Below, piece by piece: positions 61,424 to 64,000 of a DNA stretch of 64,000 nucleotides (position 1 is the stretch's first letter; each line of letters opens with the position of its first letter). The stretch comes from Thalassobium sp. (GTDB taxonomy: Bacteria > Pseudomonadota > Gammaproteobacteria > Pseudomonadales > Oceanobacteraceae): contig NVUW01000005.1 of the NCBI GenBank assembly GCA_002733205.1, positions 186,001 to 250,000 of the forward strand. Direction: 5' to 3'. Below the pieces are notes generated by a model that saw only the letters and a program-made list of their open reading frames with translations, ran no database searches and was not told the DNA's origin. The position numbers and the translations under genes were made by a program.

Positions 61424-64000
61424 AAAAAGACACTGTAAACAGTCCGGCTAATTATTGTCTGGACGCGCTGCAGGCCGCAGCGCTGAGTGCCGATCAGGTC
61501 GGCGGTAAAGCCTTTAATCTGGCATTTTTAAGCCGCCAGACGCTGGCCATTGATAGTCTTCAGGTGCCGCAATGGTGGGTGGTTCCGGTTGCGGCTTTCC
61601 GTGCGCAATTACGCTCGCTGAATCTTGAACGATGGATTGAAACCGAACTGGCGTCACTGGGCGATAAGCCCGACAGCAACGCGCTGGAACAGGTTGCCCG
61701 GGGTATTCAGCAGAAAATCCGTGAGGGTGGTTTATTAATTGCCATTGCCGATGACGTGCGCACGGCCATTGGCAGCGATGCTTTGGCGCAGGGCTTTTGG
61801 GCGGTGCGTTCATCGGTGGTGGGTGAAGATGCTGAAGGCGCGTCTTTTGCCGGACAAATGGACAGCTGCTTATATCAGCGTGGTGAAGAGCAGATTGCCG
61901 CGGCCATTATTACCGTCATGCAGAGTGCCTTTAATGCCCGTGCGTTGGCTTATCGCATCCAGAAAGGTCTGGGCCTGACCGACATTAATGCAGCGGTTAT
62001 TATTCAGCGCATGATTGATGCTGATGTGGCCGGTGTGATGTTCACCGCCAACCCGGTCAATGGTGATCGCGGTGAAGCCTTTATTTCGGCGACCTGGGGT
62101 TGTGGTGAAGGTCTGGTTTCCGGCCACTGCAATGCCGATGAAATCAGCGTGCGTTTAAGCAGCAATGAACTCAGCGTGCAGGTGAATGATAAAGACCTGT
62201 GTCTGGTGCAGGATACTGAACAGGGCGGCACCCGTGAACAGGAAGTGGCCGCCGATAAACGTGCGGTTGCCTGCTTGACCGACACACAGATTTTTGCCCT
62301 GCGTGATCTGGGGCGCAGCATTGCGGAAGCCTATTGCGCACCGCAGGATATTGAGTGGTGTCTGAAAGACGGTGCGTTTTATATTCTGCAGGCGCGTCCG
62401 GTGACGCGCTTGCCGGAACAGAACCCCGACAGCGACCGTTTGCAGGTCTGGGATAATTCCAATATTCAGGAATCCTATTGTGGGGTAACCACACCGCTGA
62501 CCTTCAGCTTTGCTAACCGCGCTTATAAAACCGTTTACGAGCAAACCCTGCGTTTATTGGGTGTGCGTGAAAACGTTGTGCAACAGCATCAGGATATGCT
62601 GGAAAATATGCTCGGCCTGATTCGTGGCCGGGTGTATTACAACATTAATAACTGGTATCGCGGGTTATTATTCCTGCCATCTTTCCGTACCAATAAAGCC
62701 GATATGGAACGCATGATGGGCCTGACCGATCCGGTGGATCTGATTCAGGACCGCGAGCTGAGTGGCCGCGAAAAACTGGCACGCCTGCCGCAAATGTTGC
62801 GTGCCTTGTTTGCCATGCTCAGCCGTTTCCGCCGTATGGATGATCTGGTTGCCGAATTCCGCGCGCACTTTGCCGCTGAATATGCCCGGGTCGAGCGCAA
62901 TAAACTGCACAGCCTGAGCATGGATGCATTAATCAGCCTCAGCCGTACGCTGGATAAAACCCTGCTGAATAACTGGACCACGCCCATCGTTAACGATTTT
63001 TACGTCATGATGATGAATGGCAAGGTGCACCGCTGGCTGGAAAAACTCGGTGTAGAAAATCCGGCACTGGTGCAGAACAATTTGCTGTCCGGTGAAGAAG
63101 GCATCGAAAGTACCGAGCCAACCAAATTCCTGCTGCGTTTATGCGATGAAGCGCGCACACAGCCAGAATTGCTGGCGTGTTTAAAAGATCAGCCAAACGA
63201 TCAGCTTCTGGTTCTGCTGCAATTAAAATTCCCGGATTTCCACAGCCGCTGTCTGCAGTACATTGAACTGTACGGCGACCGCACCATGGGTGAGCTGAAG
63301 CTGGAGTCGGTAACGCTGCGTCAGGACGCTTCCTTTATGTTTGCGGTGCTGAAAAACTTTTTAAGCCGTGACGATCTGACCCTGGCGACGCTGGCCGAAA
63401 ACGAAGCCCGTTTCCGCGCTGAAGCAGAGCAGGCGGTATTACCAGCATTGCAGAAGCAGTTCGGTCGCCGGGGCTTAAAAAAATTCCAGCGTGATTTAAG
63501 CCGCCTGCGCGATGCCATCCGTAACCGCGAAAACATGCGTCTGGCGCGCACCCGGATGTTTGGTCTGTACCGCGATATTTTCCGTCAGCTCGGTGAGCAG
63601 CTGGCGTTTTATTCGCAACTGGAACAGGCCGAAGATATTTTTTATCTGACTCTGGAAGAAATCTACGCCTATGCCGACGGCCGTTCTGTGACTGCTGATT
63701 TAAAACCGCTGGTGGCAATCCGTCGTGCGGAGTTCGCGTCTTACGAAGCGGATGAACCGCCGCATCATTTCCACACCCGTGGGCCACTGTACTGCAATAA
63801 CCGCTTTGAATATCCGCATGCTCAGGAAGAAACCGCAGCCGCCGATGGCAGCCTGCAGGGCACCGGCTGTTATCCGGGTATTGTTGAGCAGAAAGTGCGG
63901 CTTATTTTCTCGCCGGACGATGAACTGAATTTAAATGGTCAGATTCTCTGCACCGTGCGAACCGATCCGGGCTGGGCACCGTTATTCCCGACCGCTGGCG
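61420..64000 (+). CDS. PEP-synthase-like dikinase (runs off the window)
   Basis: At least 860 residues are visible from GTG 61420 (GTGA overlap with the HMGR gene, GGAG upstream). The N-terminal PPDK/PEP-synthase ATP-grasp domain has LSADQVGGKAFNLAFL, FWAVRSSVVGEDAEGASFAGQMDS, AAVIIQRMIDADVAGVMFTANPVNGDRGEAFI and PQDIEWCLKDGAFYILQARPV. The central region is less conserved. The visible end, GQILCTVRTDPGWAPLFPTAGG, is where the swivelling phosphohistidine domain begins; its catalytic His lies beyond the window. It resembles rifampicin-phosphotransferase-type PEP utilisers. It is the last visible gene of the operon, so it may phosphorylate the lipid precursor made by its neighbours. Confidence 0.85.
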   Translation, partial: MKKDTVNSPANYCLDALQAAALSADQVGGKAFNLAFLSRQTLAIDSLQVPQWWVVPVAAFRAQLRSLNLERWIETELASLGDKPDSNALEQVARGIQQKIREGGLLIAIADDVRTAIGSDALAQGFWAVRSSVVGEDAEGASFAGQMDSCLYQRGEEQIAAAIITVMQSAFNARALAYRIQKGLGLTDINAAVIIQRMIDADVAGVMFTANPVNGDRGEAFISATWGCGEGLVSGHCNADEISVRLSSNELSVQVNDKDLCLVQDTEQGGTREQEVAADKRAVACLTDTQIFALRDLGRSIAEAYCAPQDIEWCLKDGAFYILQARPVTRLPEQNPDSDRLQVWDNSNIQESYCGVTTPLTFSFANRAYKTVYEQTLRLLGVRENVVQQHQDMLENMLGLIRGRVYYNINNWYRGLLFLPSFRTNKADMERMMGLTDPVDLIQDRELSGREKLARLPQMLRALFAMLSRFRRMDDLVAEFRAHFAAEYARVERNKLHSLSMDALISLSRTLDKTLLNNWTTPIVNDFYVMMMNGKVHRWLEKLGVENPALVQNNLLSGEEGIESTEPTKFLLRLCDEARTQPELLACLKDQPNDQLLVLLQLKFPDFHSRCLQYIELYGDRTMGELKLESVTLRQDASFMFAVLKNFLSRDDLTLATLAENEARFRAEAEQAVLPALQKQFGRRGLKKFQRDLSRLRDAIRNRENMRLARTRMFGLYRDIFRQLGEQLAFYSQLEQAEDIFYLTLEEIYAYADGRSVTADLKPLVAIRRAEFASYEADEPPHHFHTRGPLYCNNRFEYPHAQEETAAADGSLQGTGCYPGIVEQKVRLIFSPDDELNLNGQILCTVRTDPGWAPLFPTAG

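Noticed and set aside
1..64000. CRISPR array, tRNA or rRNA genes
   Set aside because: No regularly spaced repeats with spacers and no cloverleaf or rRNA sequence was noticed; the attC series is irregular and associated with ORFs.

Overview
The window looks like a chromosome segment of a marine gammaproteobacterium, probably in the Oceanospirillales (Thalassolituus/Oceanobacter-like). This is an inference from protein style: long-form LeuA, PilU, MltF, a single-chain PurL of 1310 residues, SlyD and KefC/KefF, plus moderate GC and a mix of housekeeping genes with marine accessory DNA. I see no rRNA, tRNA or CRISPR array.

Layout. Positions 1-6900 hold the tail of an unknown gene, a large NCS1-permease/histidine-kinase/receiver fusion with its overlapping LuxR response regulator, a 140-bp palindromic repeat, and a TetR/glutathione S-transferase/FMN-reductase detoxification locus with a perfect 16-bp operator. 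Positions 7200-10250 are a minus-strand integron gene-cassette array: six small ORFs, five full attC sites, one attC remnant and one perfect core site. It has no integrase in the window and cuts into a DUF3601 gene at its left end. Positions 10250-10900 hold no recognisable gene, followed by a truncated NADAR gene and a hydrolase/DUF998 pair. Positions 13000-37000 are mostly core genes: UvrD-like helicase, DUF4124 gluzincin, slyD, leuA with a divergent Lrp regulator, bile-acid-type symporter, sensor kinase, LysR, a fatty-acid-hydroxylase/YhhN pair, SUI1 factor, KefF/KefC, thioesterase, tadA, lipase-like lipoprotein, mltF and purL.

Positions 37000-44900 form a lower-GC accessory island. It holds a ParD antitoxin with a frameshifted ParE, a 1526-residue nuclease-STAND ATPase that looks like an Avs-type antiphage sensor, two decayed copies of a Y1 (REP-associated) transposase, short direct repeats, and three small secreted or membrane proteins of unknown function. 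Core genes resume with a MarR/AlkD-like/DUF6616 operon and pilU, followed by several uncharacterised envelope proteins. A signal-peptide-bearing EndoU-like nuclease follows, overlapped by a possible immunity gene, then an EmrAB-type efflux pair.

The right end (55346-64000) is a tightly packed, translationally coupled operon: MMPL/RND exporter, UbiA-superfamily prenyltransferase, an HMG-CoA reductase fused to a C-terminal APH-type kinase domain, and a PEP-synthase-like dikinase that runs off the window. Together these suggest an uncharacterised isoprenoid-type lipid synthesis and export pathway. This operon, the STAND-nuclease gene and the integron array are the most interesting parts of the window.
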